Below are positions 25,698 through 35,999 of a stretch of DNA of 64,000 bases, piece after piece (the stretch's first letter is position 1; the number at the start of each line of letters is the position of its first letter). The position numbers and the translations under genes are program-made. This DNA is from Paralvinella palmiformis (lineage: Eukaryota > Annelida > Polychaeta > Terebellida > Alvinellidae): the NCBI GenBank assembly GCA_025642065.1, contig JAODUP010001137.1, positions 38,694-102,693 of the forward strand. The letters are read 5' to 3'. The notes under the pieces were generated by a model that was not told where the DNA came from, made no database searches, and saw nothing but the letters and a program-made list of their open reading frames with translations.

Positions 25698-25963
25698 TTT
25701 ATTAGAATAGTTCGATAATTTAATCTATTTAAGAACTCTTAGTGATACTGATCGATGGCGTATCAGACACCATTGAGAATTAAGTCTGTAATAGATTTGA
25801 AGCCATTGGCACGGTCCTGGGAGAGTGTCTTCTGGAGATATTCTTGATGGTAGTTGGGGAGCTCCCTGGGAGGGTTTCCAGCGGCACGTTGCTGGAATAC
25901 AGTGGATTCCTCACGCTAGAATCGGATAACTTTCCAGGTGGTGACACCCTACCATACTGAAAC
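25698..25963 (-). CDS. Candidate last exon of an unrecognised small protein, with poly(A) signal
   Basis: A minus-strand frame runs from an ATG at 25963 to a stop at 25780: 61 codons beginning MFQYGRVSPPGKLS and ending SNLLQT. The frame stays open a few codons upstream, so it may be the 3' part of a longer protein. Its composition (many Ser, Pro, Arg, Thr; more GC than the flanks) looks coding, unlike most frames here. A minus-strand AATAAA lies 77-82 bases below the stop (25698-25703), as expected for a last exon. It sits about 680 bp upstream of the STYX start on the same strand, so the STYX promoter would fall in 25100-25690. I do not recognise the family, and no clear 3' splice site with a pyrimidine tract was seen. 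It could be a fortuitous frame. Confidence 0.35.
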
Positions 25964-25999
25964 ATTGTTGTTCCACCCTTCACATATATTGTTTGTATT

Positions 26000-27120
26000 A
26001 TGGTAATCAGTTAGGGCGTTAATTGTCATCAAATGAGAAGCCTCACCTCAATTATTATAACCACTCCAATTAGAAGCCATTTCACTTAAGTGAGGCCACG
26101 ACAGAATTAAGCCACACAAAGGTCTAAATCGCAAACACCACCAAACTCTGTGTCAATCACGTGTACTACTCAAATTGTAACAAAAATTACAAAAACAATT
26201 CCAATTACACTTCAGAAATTGCAATTCCAAAAATTATTTTTAACGTGATCGACTTCATAGAAGTTGATGGGCTCAACGAATCACGTACGGCTGTTATATT
26301 TTCAGATATAGAACCTTAATTTTCCCTTACCCGTGTGAAGACATCACACTCCAGCATGATGAACGTAATACATCTGACAACGGCTACACAACGCTCCGTG
26401 CACGCGCGCGCACGCGCTCACACACATCCACACACACACCGCAACTGCCCCAACAACACAAATCGCACTAACCGCATTTATTATGGATAACAGGGACACA
26501 ACACAAATAGATACAGACATAAATAGATCTGAAGATTCATTGTCACTCGATCTTGCCATCGTCTAGGTCACAAGGATATAAATTGTGTCATCTATAATTG
26601 TGTCATCTATAATTAAGTATAACAAAACCATTTTAATCCATTATAAGTAATTATAGATACTATAACGATCGGCGTAATGAATCTAATGAGTTTATATATA
26701 ATATTGATGATTAAAACAATGAAAAAGATAACTATTCTAACAATATATTTAAAGGTCAACATAATGATCATTTTATATATTTCAATACGATAAATAATTG
26801 TTATGCAAACAATAGGAGTACGTACTTGAAAACATATACGATGTCACTTGCATATAGATAACCCAAAATAGGTGAAACATTCCCGGAAGGTCAATTCATT
26901 GTTAGTCTGCTACACTATACAAAGTGTAGAGAAATTACTATTGAGATTAATTATGATAGTAAGAAATGATCACATATATGACTCAACGAAGATGTCACGA
27001 TATCGAATTAAATGTGTTTTAACAATGAAAATGGTCAGATAGAACTATGATGTCTAGAAATTAAAATAAACAACGAACTGTGGATAATAATTAGTATATA
27101 ATTATAAACAACCAAATGTT
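26000..27120. other. No gene seen
   Basis: AT-rich, with a CG/CA-rich simple stretch near 26400-26440. A minus-strand frame at 26344-26559 crosses that simple repeat and is not supported. Confidence 0.4.
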
Positions 27121-27169
27121 AAATCCCCTCATCTGAATGATTGCATTGATAAATGAATGAACCAATATT

Positions 27170-27439
27170 TCAATATTATTATTGTACTTATTGTAGGCGA
27201 CTTAAATGTTAATATGTTGAAGCCAAACTCATTAAAGGATTATCTTGATATAAATGGACTAATAAATGTTGCAAAAGAACCCACTTCAATTTCTTCAAAA
27301 GAACCCTATCTATAATTGATTTATCTGTTACCAACAAATCAAAGCGCATCCAGAAATACGTCGCTATTGACACAGGAATAAGTGATTTCCAGCTTATGAT
27401 TTGCTCTGCTACTAGATTTCAATTAACAAAAGACAAAGC

Positions 27440-27520
<81 letters not shown>

Positions 27521-28055
27521 ATATGAGTTCCTTATGGACTTGACTGTGGCCTTTGACTCTCTCTCTCCCACACAAAATGTTGCAAATAGTAGAATAGTAA
27601 ATTTAGAAAAGGCCATGATCTTACGAGATTCAGTAATGTTCTCAATGAAAGAAACAAGATGTTAGTATAGAACTCATTTGTTGTATGTTATTTGAATTAC
27701 TGTTGTACTCTATGGCATTTTTGTTCCAAACCTAATACGTTCAAGGTTGAAAAAATACAAAAACGTGCACTTTGCTATATTTCACTTAAACAAGTACACA
27801 TGAAGAATTATTACAATCAAGTTGCAAGTAACCTTTGTATCTTGTAAGGCTATGTAAAATTGTTGAATTAGCTTATATGATTTCCAAAAACAATTGTCTA
27901 CCTTATCTTAACAATCGAGTTATCAGTAATATTTGTAGTAAAACTACAATATGCAAATTTCAAGATTCAACACTGTTATATATGATCCCAAAATATATTG
28001 TACCATTATTATGGAATAATCTTTCTGAAAAGATAAAAATAATTCAGCAGTAAAA
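27170..28055 (+). mobile_element. Non-LTR retrotransposon (LINE) relic: endonuclease, RT and C-terminal pieces
   Basis: Translated pieces in order: an APE-type endonuclease segment with VGDLNVNML (about 27195) and IDLSVTNKS (about 27315) followed by DTGISDFQLM (about 27370); a reverse-transcriptase motif FLMDLTVAFDSL (about 27525-27560); and the post-RT region with LWHFCSKPNTFKVEKIQKRA (from about 27712) through to a WNNLSEKIK end (about 28012). The frame is broken by stops and shifts, and most of the RT domain is deleted. A (TA)n tract at 27437-27518 sits between the endonuclease and RT motifs. The clade is jockey/CR1-like, not resolved further. Confidence 0.75.
27437..27518. repeat. (TA)n microsatellite
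   Basis: About 40 TA units inside the LINE relic. The long open frame across it (27396-27665) encodes Tyr-Ile repeats only by chance and joins endonuclease and RT fragments. Confidence 0.9.
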
Positions 28056-28059
28056 TATA

Positions 28060-29150
28060 TTTCTATACACGTTTATTCAATTCTTCTTCCCCAATTGGAT
28101 TAGAGTTTTCTTTCAGAAGCCAATATGAACTGGTATTAATACAACATAGCTTTTTAATATACATATATAGTTATGAACTATGTTTAAACCCAAGCTTTTC
28201 CCTGCGTAGTATGCATGATAATCAATATATGTCCAATGTATGATTTTAGGGCAGGCTTTAATGCCGATTTGGTTATTATGTGTTAAATGGTGCAATGTTT
28301 ATTCGTAAATATACTGATAATGAATTATATGTTCATCTGTAATTACTCATCATCTCTGTTCCTATGTACATACATTATATCATTTTAAATATTTATGTCC
28401 ACAAATAGTGTTCTTCACTAATGTTATTTGTCATTATGTTCAACTATAGATAAACAGTTCTTCTTCATCTTCTTGAGCTTATGTGGCTTAATTAGTTATA
28501 TTTGGGAAAAACTGTCTTTACTTAAAGTCGTCTTGTTTCGGATCGATGTACTTCCTGATTTCCTGCACCGGCGTAGTGGTATTTCCTTCTTAAATTATTG
28601 TTTGTTTATTTGTTTATCCGAGGAAGTTCAATCCTTCCTACAGGTGTAAGCTCAGTGACATTCATAGTTTGTTGTAAGCCTTCCACGGTTCGTCCATAAA
28701 TGGAGCCACCACAGTTCTATATGATTTTATATCTCTTCTTTAAAGTTAATCCCTACCATGTTTTTACAGATATTTGTATAACCATATTGAATAGCTCATG
28801 TATGATTGAACCATTCTAGGCCTTCTATATCAGCTTTAAACATAAAGTGATTAGACTTAAAACCAAATGTTAAACCAAATCTGACTCCAACCGTTTAAAA
28901 ACAATATTTTGGGGGACCGTATATGTGATATTGAAGACGTGTACAAATAGTCCACGAATACTGTCACGTTATGAGTTTACCCATCAAGCAATTGGATCGA
29001 ACTCGCCACTCTTGATGCCTTAATTTCGTGGCCACAAACATACCTGGTTGTGTGCTATCTTCCATATTCTGGAAACTATTCTTCTGGTTGATTCAAGGTG
29101 TATACTTAGAAATGAGTAACTTTAATGTTTTGAAATTATAGCTCAGTTTT
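28060..29150. other. No gene seen
   Basis: AT-rich sequence with short open frames. A lone B-box-like GAGTTCGATCC lies on the minus strand near 28990, without an A box. Confidence 0.4.
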
Positions 29151-29157
29151 TTTCTCT

Positions 29158-30818
29158 AGTCAGGACCCAATACCCATCTCTAGTAGGGAGCCTCAATCTT
29201 TAAAATCAAATACAATATATCATTTGGCGACATTATAACTGGTAGTAATGCTGCGAATTTGTCACACATTGAGTATCGTGTAATGTGTGTCGGATAGCAT
29301 TATTATTTATCAGACATTTTACTTAGTATAAAATGAAGTATAGTTGTGATTTGTCTGTTAAATAATAACTTAGTAATTAAATGTTTATGGCAATTCTCCC
29401 AAGAGGCAAAATTCCAGGAGCTTGCGCTCAAACAATATTGCCCCAATACTCGCCACGAAAAACTTAAAGGTTTCTGCAAGACAAGCTGGGTTGAAAGACA
29501 TTCTTGTTTGAAGACATTTGGTGAGCTTTATGAACACGTGGTCACTTGCCTTGATGCCATAGTTAATCCACATGTTTGTCTAAAAGTCGTTGAAATTTGG
29601 ATAGTCACACCAAGACTACGGCTCATGGTTTGAAAAGTAGTCTGCAGAGTTTTGAAGTTATTGTTGGCTTCACAGTATCAAAGAATGGTTTAGATTATTT
29701 AAAAGGTTTGTCTGCTAAACTACAAAGAATAAATATTGACGTCTTTGAGGCATACACAATGATAGATAAAATCAAATCAGAGATTCAGTGTTTGGGGGGG
29801 GGGTGACATTGGTGTAGAATTCCAGAGATGGTACGACGAAAATAAGGCAGATGGCTTCATATGCGGGTACTAAAGAGGAAATGACAAGGGTTCCAAGAGT
29901 TCAGTGTAATAGGTGGAATGTACCTGCTGACACACCTTTTCTTTATTACAAGAGATCAATTGCCATTCCTTTTATTGATATTTATCTGTAACAGTTGCAG
30001 AACTGGATCTCTGCAGACAACTCCTGGGCAGTGAGTGCTTTGCTGAGTCTAATATCATCTTTAATGGTCAAACTAGGGATGCCTATCCCAGAGCAATTTG
30101 AATCATGGCATGACGACCTGCTAACTCAATCCTTACTCTCTGCAGATCCAGATTCCTTTCCGAACATTATAATTGTACTGGCAATAGGATGTACTCTGCC
30201 TGCCACATCTGCAGAAGCAGAGCGCAGTTTCTCTGTGTTGAGGTTAATTAAAAGCCATTTCAGTAGCTGGATGGCTGACACAAGGTTTTGTGCCCTAACA
30301 GTAATGAAAATATATTACTCTAAACACATCGATTCCAAAAATATTGCAGATATATTAACCTAGACGTTTGTTCAAGGCCAGCGTTTTCGACTAACTAATG
30401 TAGATTTACATGAGGTAATAAATATTTTAAATATCTTTTTTTTATAAGTATGCATCTTGAAATAAATGGCCAGTCTGCTTATTAAATATTTAAGTGACAT
30501 AATGCACAATATGTCCCATTATGACTAGCGACACTTTCATGTTTCTAGTAACAAATCGAGTAACCCCCAACGTTCATTACTGAACAAATCACTAAGTCTC
30601 ATACCATGGTACTTTCTTCACAGGAATGTCCCTGTATTGATACACAGAATACACTTGAATTTTTTTAAATTTTGTTGTGCTTCATAAGACATCTAAGCAT
30701 TATCCAATTTCCAATTTTTCTTCCACAGAGAAAGGGGGAGACCCCTCCATTACCCTCCTTCCTGCCTCTTATTATTGCTTCACCCTTGTTTAGATCCCCC
30801 ACCCAAAAACTCCTGGAT
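29158..30818 (+). mobile_element. hAT transposon relic, copy A (DUF4371/ZMYM1-like transposase)
   Basis: Fragments of a hAT transposase appear in order: HEKLKGFCKTSWVERHSC (about 29450), SKNGLDYLKGLSAKLQ (about 29680), EAYTMIDKIKSEIQCL, then after a frameshift the C-terminal dimerisation region at 29995-30363 with LPATSAEAERSFSVLRLIKS, ALTVMKIYYSKHID and a stop. This C-terminal piece is the best preserved. The 5' end near 29158 is degenerate; the 3' end reads CTCCTGGATCC and runs into a (CA)n tract. A second copy in the same orientation is at 49167-50669; the two match almost throughout. Confidence 0.85.
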
Positions 30819-30819
30819 C

Positions 30820-30820
<1 letters not shown>

Positions 30821-30850
<30 letters not shown>

Positions 30851-30861
30851 ACACACACACA
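30821..30861. repeat. (CA)n microsatellite at the 3' end of hAT copy A
   Basis: CA repeats begin directly after the GGATCC of the hAT terminal repeat, with one T interruption. Confidence 0.85.
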
Positions 30862-30869
30862 CGAGCACG

Positions 30870-31985
30870 CGCACGCACATGCCCATCAGAAACACCACAA
30901 ATACATATATCATATATCATTCTATGAAAACCTGTGATTTAAATGAATATAGAGTTGTATATATTGGCCCTATTTGTGTTTTTGTGTGTGTGTGTTTATT
31001 ATTTTAGGGAAATTAAGTGTTTGGATTGGCAATCAGACATTTTAACAACTGCAGCAGACAAGTTATACTCTTAAATACTCGTAAGTACTCCTCAGTCAGA
31101 TATTGAAACAATTTTTCGTATCTTGAGCAGTAGCATTGTTTTTACACTGATAACTGAATAGAATCACATTTCCCAATTCCAGTTATGTCCAGTCTATGCT
31201 GTGACATTCAAAGCTAAGTTTATTTTCTTTGTCATAATTAACATTAAAACAGTTATTATTACTATATAGGCTTCAGACAGCTTTGAGATTGTTAACTTAT
31301 TGTTTTCACGGTGACAAGGCTACGACACCATAACCATCTGCTTTACTCCAAATGTCACTTTTCTAGTGACAATTATATAAGCTATCGGTTTAAAACTGGT
31401 CACTTTATGACAGTTGCTCGTTGGCTAATCTAATCGTTGGTGAGAGTGGCAATAAAGGTATATAGAATTTGTAAGGTATTGCTATGAAGAACAACCCCAA
31501 AATTATCAGATAACTATAAATATGTATTGTATAGCTATTTAGTTAAGCAGTTGATGTTGACATTTTCACAAGCGCCGACACTTAGACATCTATAATTTAG
31601 ATGATTAACTTATTAGAGTTTTGTTGTACATCATCTTAAGGACTTATGTGCTATATTTAAGAATATTTTGATATTCACGTGTGTTTCCTTTCTATATATA
31701 ACACAAATTTATAAATATCTTCAAACATTTAATTTGTTTTCTTTAGACGACATTCGTAGATTAATTATTTCAAATTTCTTATTGGGTTTAAAATGCAACG
31801 TTTTGGGGGTATCGTTGTTCAGCGTCCTTGATTAACTCCTGGTAGTAAGAGTTCTTAATTGTAATCTAGAATATTCTTTAACGTTTCTGGTAACTTGTTG
31901 ACATCGTTTTATTACAATTTCATGATCTTACAAATCTGTTAACGATGCTTTAGTTCTACAGAACAGGTGGACGATTCACAAAGTA
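30870..31985. other. No gene seen
   Basis: AT-rich sequence without recognisable coding signals. A degenerate word related to the 44-bp satellite (TTAGTTCTAC) occurs near 31952, just before the array. Confidence 0.4.
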
Positions 31986-31986
31986 A

Positions 31987-32819
31987 GACTGTAGTTCTAC
32001 GAAGTAGTTAGTTTAAGCCAGCTCGTGTACGACTGTAGTTCTACGAAGTAGTTAGTTTAAGCCAGCTCGTGTAGGACTGTAGTTCTACAAAGTAGTTAGT
32101 TGAAGCCAGTTCGTGTAGGACTGTAGTTCTACGAAGTAGTTAGTTGAAGCCAGCTAGTGTAAGACTGTAGTTCTACGAAGTAGTTAGTTGAAGCCAGCTC
32201 GTGTACGAATGTAGTTCTACGAAGTAGTTAGTTTAAGCCAGTTCGTGTAAGACTATAGTTCTACGAAGTAGTTAGTTGAAGCCAGCTCGTGTAGGACTGT
32301 AGTTCTACGAAGTAGTTAGTTGAAGCCAGCTAGTGTAAGACTGTAGTTCTACGAAGTAGTTAGTTTAAGCCAGCTCGTGTACGAATGTAGTTCTACGAAG
32401 TAGTTAGTTGAAGCCAGTTCGTATAAGACTATAGTTCTACGAAGTAGTTAGTTGAAGCCAGCTCGTGTAGGACTGTAGTTCTACGAAGTAGTTAGTTGAA
32501 GCCAGTTCGTGTAAGACTGTAGTTCTATGAAGTAGTTAGTTGAAGCCAGTTCGTGTAAGACTGTAGTTCTACGAAGTAGTTAGTTGAAGCCAGCTCGTGT
32601 AAGACTGTAGTTCTACGAAGTAGTTAGTTGAAGCCAGCTCGTGTACGACTGTAGTTCTACGAAGTAGTTAGTTGAAGCCAGCTCGTGTACGACTGTAGTT
32701 CTACAAAGTAGTCAGTTGAAGCCAGCTCATGTACGACTGTAGTTCTACGAAGTAGTTAGTTGAAGCCAGCTCGTGTAAGATTGTAGTTCTACGAAGTAGT
32801 TAGTTGAAGCCAGCTCGTG
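31987..32819 (+). repeat. Tandem satellite, 44-bp unit, 19 copies
   Basis: Eighteen complete 44-bp units and a 41-base nineteenth unit follow with no spacing errors. The unit begins GACTGTAGTTCTACGAAGTA and continues GTTAGTTGAAGCCAGCTCGT plus four bases. It contains short inverted blocks (GTAG-TT-CTAC-GAA-GTAG) that could fold. Variants are not random: units 4-7 and 8-11 share diagnostic changes (CTAGTGTAA in units 4 and 8, GAATGTAG in 6 and 10, GACTATAG in 7 and 11), so a four-unit 176-bp block was duplicated. Since 44 is not divisible by 3 and no long frame crosses it, it is not coding. Confidence 0.97.
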
Positions 32820-33820
32820 ATGCAGCATCTTAGAATAACATGATATGTTTCGTCAAACAAAACGAACAAGTTATATAAGATAGTCGCACTGACCCTTCTA
32901 ATCAAAGTTGAGGCTATTACAGAACCAATATAATCGATTATTATTAAGTTTACTTAATATTATAGCTATTACAAAATATGAATGTTATTGTAAGTGATCT
33001 ATCGTTGTTATATGCGTATTGCTTTCTTGGTTAAGCCTATATCTTTAAAGTCGTATATAATTTAAGTGTTTTATCAGGAAAAAAGACATTGTAAGTTTGT
33101 GTTTACACAGATAACTTTGAGTTAGCTGCCATATATACCAAAATAATGTACCTATGGCAGGGATCGAATTTTTAATATTTTAGGTCAGGAAGTGTTGCCT
33201 TGGTTTAATATGAAATTTTAGGGCGCCATGGTAAGTTGGAGGGGGAGCAAATAAAATATTTCCTTTAAAATAGAAGCACCCAGGCAACTTCATTTTGATT
33301 AAGTTTTTACAGGGAAGCAATTTATGATTTGTTGCAGAAGGACAAGGACTATTGTCTATTGGATAAGTTGAGTTGTCACTGATTGTGAGTCTGATTATAA
33401 AAACAAACCCACGCGCATGACGACTAAAATAAACACACAACTGACACACCCTTCAAACAGACCAATCATATCCCTTTATGATAATTTCGCCTTCATTCGA
33501 GCTGAGCGCCATCTTATTTTCGATCACATCAGTAACGCAGTAATGAGTAACCCCATTGACCTAAAAGTCTTTTAGATCAATGAGTAAGTAACCCATTCAA
33601 ATATTAAAACATTATGTAGTGATAACAGAATTACCACATCATATAAATAGGAGTTAACATAAGTCTATTAGTATTAACATGATTTTACGTTAATATTCTG
33701 CAGAGGGATCAGCCTTATGAAGCGTATTATTCCATTGTATTCGATCAATATAAATCACCCGACAGATTGGATAACTTTGCTTGCTTGTATTTCTGGGAGG
33801 ATCCATAGTCAATTGATGAG
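32820..33820. other. No gene seen
   Basis: AT-rich sequence. The minus-strand frame at 33180-33449 has no recognisable domain. Confidence 0.4.
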
Positions 33821-33823
33821 CAA

Positions 33824-33890
33824 AGCCTCTATGTTGGAGTGGTTGAGACTAACTCCTCCCCCACCGCTCAACCACTCCAACATAGAGGCT
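33824..33890. repeat. Perfect 24-bp hairpin with 19-base loop
   Basis: 33824-33847 is the exact reverse complement of 33867-33890. The stem is AGCCTCTATGTTGGAGTGGT followed by TGAG. The loop is C-rich (CTCCTCCCCCACC). Allowing one mismatch the stem extends about three more pairs. It is close to the size of a microRNA precursor, or could be the core of a foldback repeat. It lies about 100 bp before a long AAAC array. Confidence 0.85.
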
Positions 33891-33988
33891 GTGCTGATTA
33901 AGCGACAGCCTGGGGATTCTCCCCGAACAACAAAACCAAAACCAACGTGTCAAGTGTTTGAAGTTGGTGCATATAATTATGGCATATA

Positions 33989-34080
33989 ACAAACAAACAA
34001 ACAAACAAACAAACAAACAAACAAACAAACAAACAAACAAACAAACAAACAAACAAACAAACAAACAAACAAACAAACAA
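33989..34080. repeat. (AAAC)n microsatellite
   Basis: About 23 tetranucleotide units. On the minus strand it reads as a Cys-Leu-Phe-Val repeat in two frames, which is a by-product and not a protein. Confidence 0.95.
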
Positions 34081-34477
34081 AATTTGACAGATTTGTACAT
34101 TTGATGGCGGCCGCCGAGCAAAGTTCCTGCTCTTTGCATGTTTTTTCTATCTTTCTGTGGCATTTCTAGTTTAAAAGTCAAGACAATAGAGATACCTAAT
34201 TAACATAATACTGATATCGTTACATGAAGTATCACGCGATTACGCAATAGGTTCGTCAACTGTTATTTTTCAGGTCAATCTTAAGGACCGAATGCTTATA
34301 CTTTCTTACAGCTAAATTATTAATTGTCATCAACAGGATTATCAGAATGGACAATCCTAGACTATCTCTGAACATGAGGAGACCAACAAGACAATTACGA
34401 TTACTAATATAGTTAATTTAAATTTAGATTGCTATAAACGTTGTTCATAATACAGTAAGTTTATTTAAAAAATTGAA

Positions 34478-34510
34478 ACATGGCAATATGACATATAATA
34501 AAAGCCGGAA
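34478..34510 (+). repeat. Short dispersed direct repeat, copy 1
   Basis: CAATATGACATATAATAAA followed by AGCCGGAA recurs at 35671-35703 with two differences over 33 bases. It may be the end of a dispersed element. Confidence 0.55.
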
Positions 34511-34578
34511 CTAATTTTCCAGCATGTACGGAATTCTAAATGACATTAAATATCCCTTGTTTAAAGACTGCCAATAAT

Positions 34579-34610
<32 letters not shown>
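34579..34610. repeat. (TG)n microsatellite
   Basis: About 15 TG units. Confidence 0.9.
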
Positions 34611-34612
<2 letters not shown>

Positions 34613-34928
34613 AATAAACTAAATATCTATAACAATTCTGGATGCTTAGCAGCCTGTGAATTCCAGACAATCCGCTTTTCGTACGTAACAAACGTGTCAC
34701 GCCTACAGGCAACTGAAGAATATAGGCTACGTGTAGAAAACAGAAATACATAGAATAAGTATAACTTGACATGAAAGCTGGCAGTAAACAGTCAACAGCA
34801 ATTGTCTGTGGGTCAAAGATAAGCTAGCTAATACATGTACTAGATAACTACTTTGATACCACACTATGGTTCAAAAGAAACCTATATATATCAGGATATG
34901 TAGACCCCACAGATGCTGACTTAATATA

Positions 34929-34929
<1 letters not shown>

Positions 34930-34961
<32 letters not shown>

Positions 34962-34975
34962 TGGAGGGGGGGGGG
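34930..34975. repeat. (GT)n tract followed by a G-rich run
   Basis: About 14 GT units, then CTTGGAGG and a run of nine or ten G. Confidence 0.9.
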
Positions 34976-35890
34976 TCTTTCAGAAATCGGTTTTGGCCAG
35001 GTAGGTGATGCAACAGAAATGGCCGAGTATCTACCAAACGGTTTTCAGCACTCTTTGACAATTCATCCCGCAAAAGCTTCAAGTAAGACTTATGGTGAAT
35101 GAGGTATACCTGGGAGATACCATATACTTGTCGCAAGCTGGGTGCGTTTAAATAGTAGAAACTACTAATACTTGCTAAAGCGTGAGGTTACACAAACATG
35201 GACCAGAACAGCAATAACTCCTTTTTCAACAATTTTGCTTGTGTGTTGTAAGTTAAGAACCTGTAGGAGAGGTGTATTTTTTTTGCGGAATCACTTAACA
35301 CCAAGGTCTCTCTGTAGTAGCTTTGCCTGTATCTGAATATGCCAGATGTGAAACACGAAATCTTGGCCGGATTAATTTCAGCCCTTTTTCCAAAAGGTAG
35401 ACGTTTGTCTAGTCTATGAGATTACGAAGTCCTGCTACGGATTAGCTACAGTGTACAATTAAGGTCATCTGTTTAACAACTTAGCTTCTAGGAGATATCA
35501 TTGATGGTAATCAGTTTTTTTAGATGATACCTACCCTAATACAAATGATTAAAAAGAAAAGTTGAAGATAAACTTTCTTGTCTTGTTCGCGACTAATACT
35601 TGTCACTTCACCGGTCTGATTATCCCACTTGATGACCACGTTTAACCGCTGATACCACTACGCGATAACAACATGCCAATATGACATATAATAAAGGCCG
35701 GAATGGCACTTATTTTACGTGGCTAAGCTAACTCAAACGAGGGAGACGCATATGTGGTCTTTAATTTACTGCTTAACGACGGGGACTAATTCTAAATGAA
35801 TTTAGAATTTACAATAGATGGCATATTCGGCGGAGAAAATCTTGCCTGTTGCCTGGTTTGGCGAAAACCTAGCTCATCCTACTATAGTGC

Positions 35891-35972
35891 CACGACTGGG
35901 ATTCGAACCTCCGAAGTCCCCCACAGCATGACCATGAGTAAGAAAGTCCTATACGCTCTTCCCCACTATAGG
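35891..35972 (-). mobile_element. tRNA-derived SINE
   Basis: On the minus strand a TAGTGGGGAAGAGCG A-box-like block is followed, with tRNA-like spacing, by the B box GGTTCGAATCCC. A cloverleaf with paired acceptor stem is not apparent. An unrelated tRNA-like segment occurs at 22770-22842. Confidence 0.5.
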
Positions 35973-35999
35973 CAATAGAGGTCATATAAATTACGTCCG

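Noticed and set aside
26344..26559. Minus-strand frame with a hydrophobic segment upstream of STYX
   Set aside because: Half of it is a CA/CG simple repeat; it was considered as a first exon for the 25780 frame but no convincing splice pair was found.
27396..27665. 89-codon frame with Tyr-Ile repeats
   Set aside because: It is a chance fusion of a LINE endonuclease fragment, a TA microsatellite and an RT fragment.
28985..29045. tRNA-like SINE on the minus strand
   Set aside because: Only a B-box-like GAGTTCGATCC is present; no A box at a suitable distance.
31987..32819. CRISPR-like array (regular 44-bp spacing)
   Set aside because: The repeats are head-to-tail with no unique spacers, and the context is animal nuclear DNA. 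It is a satellite.
33849..34181. Open frames encoding Cys-Leu-Phe-Val repeats
   Set aside because: They are translations of the AAAC microsatellite; 16-base periodicity does not arise from a protein gene here.
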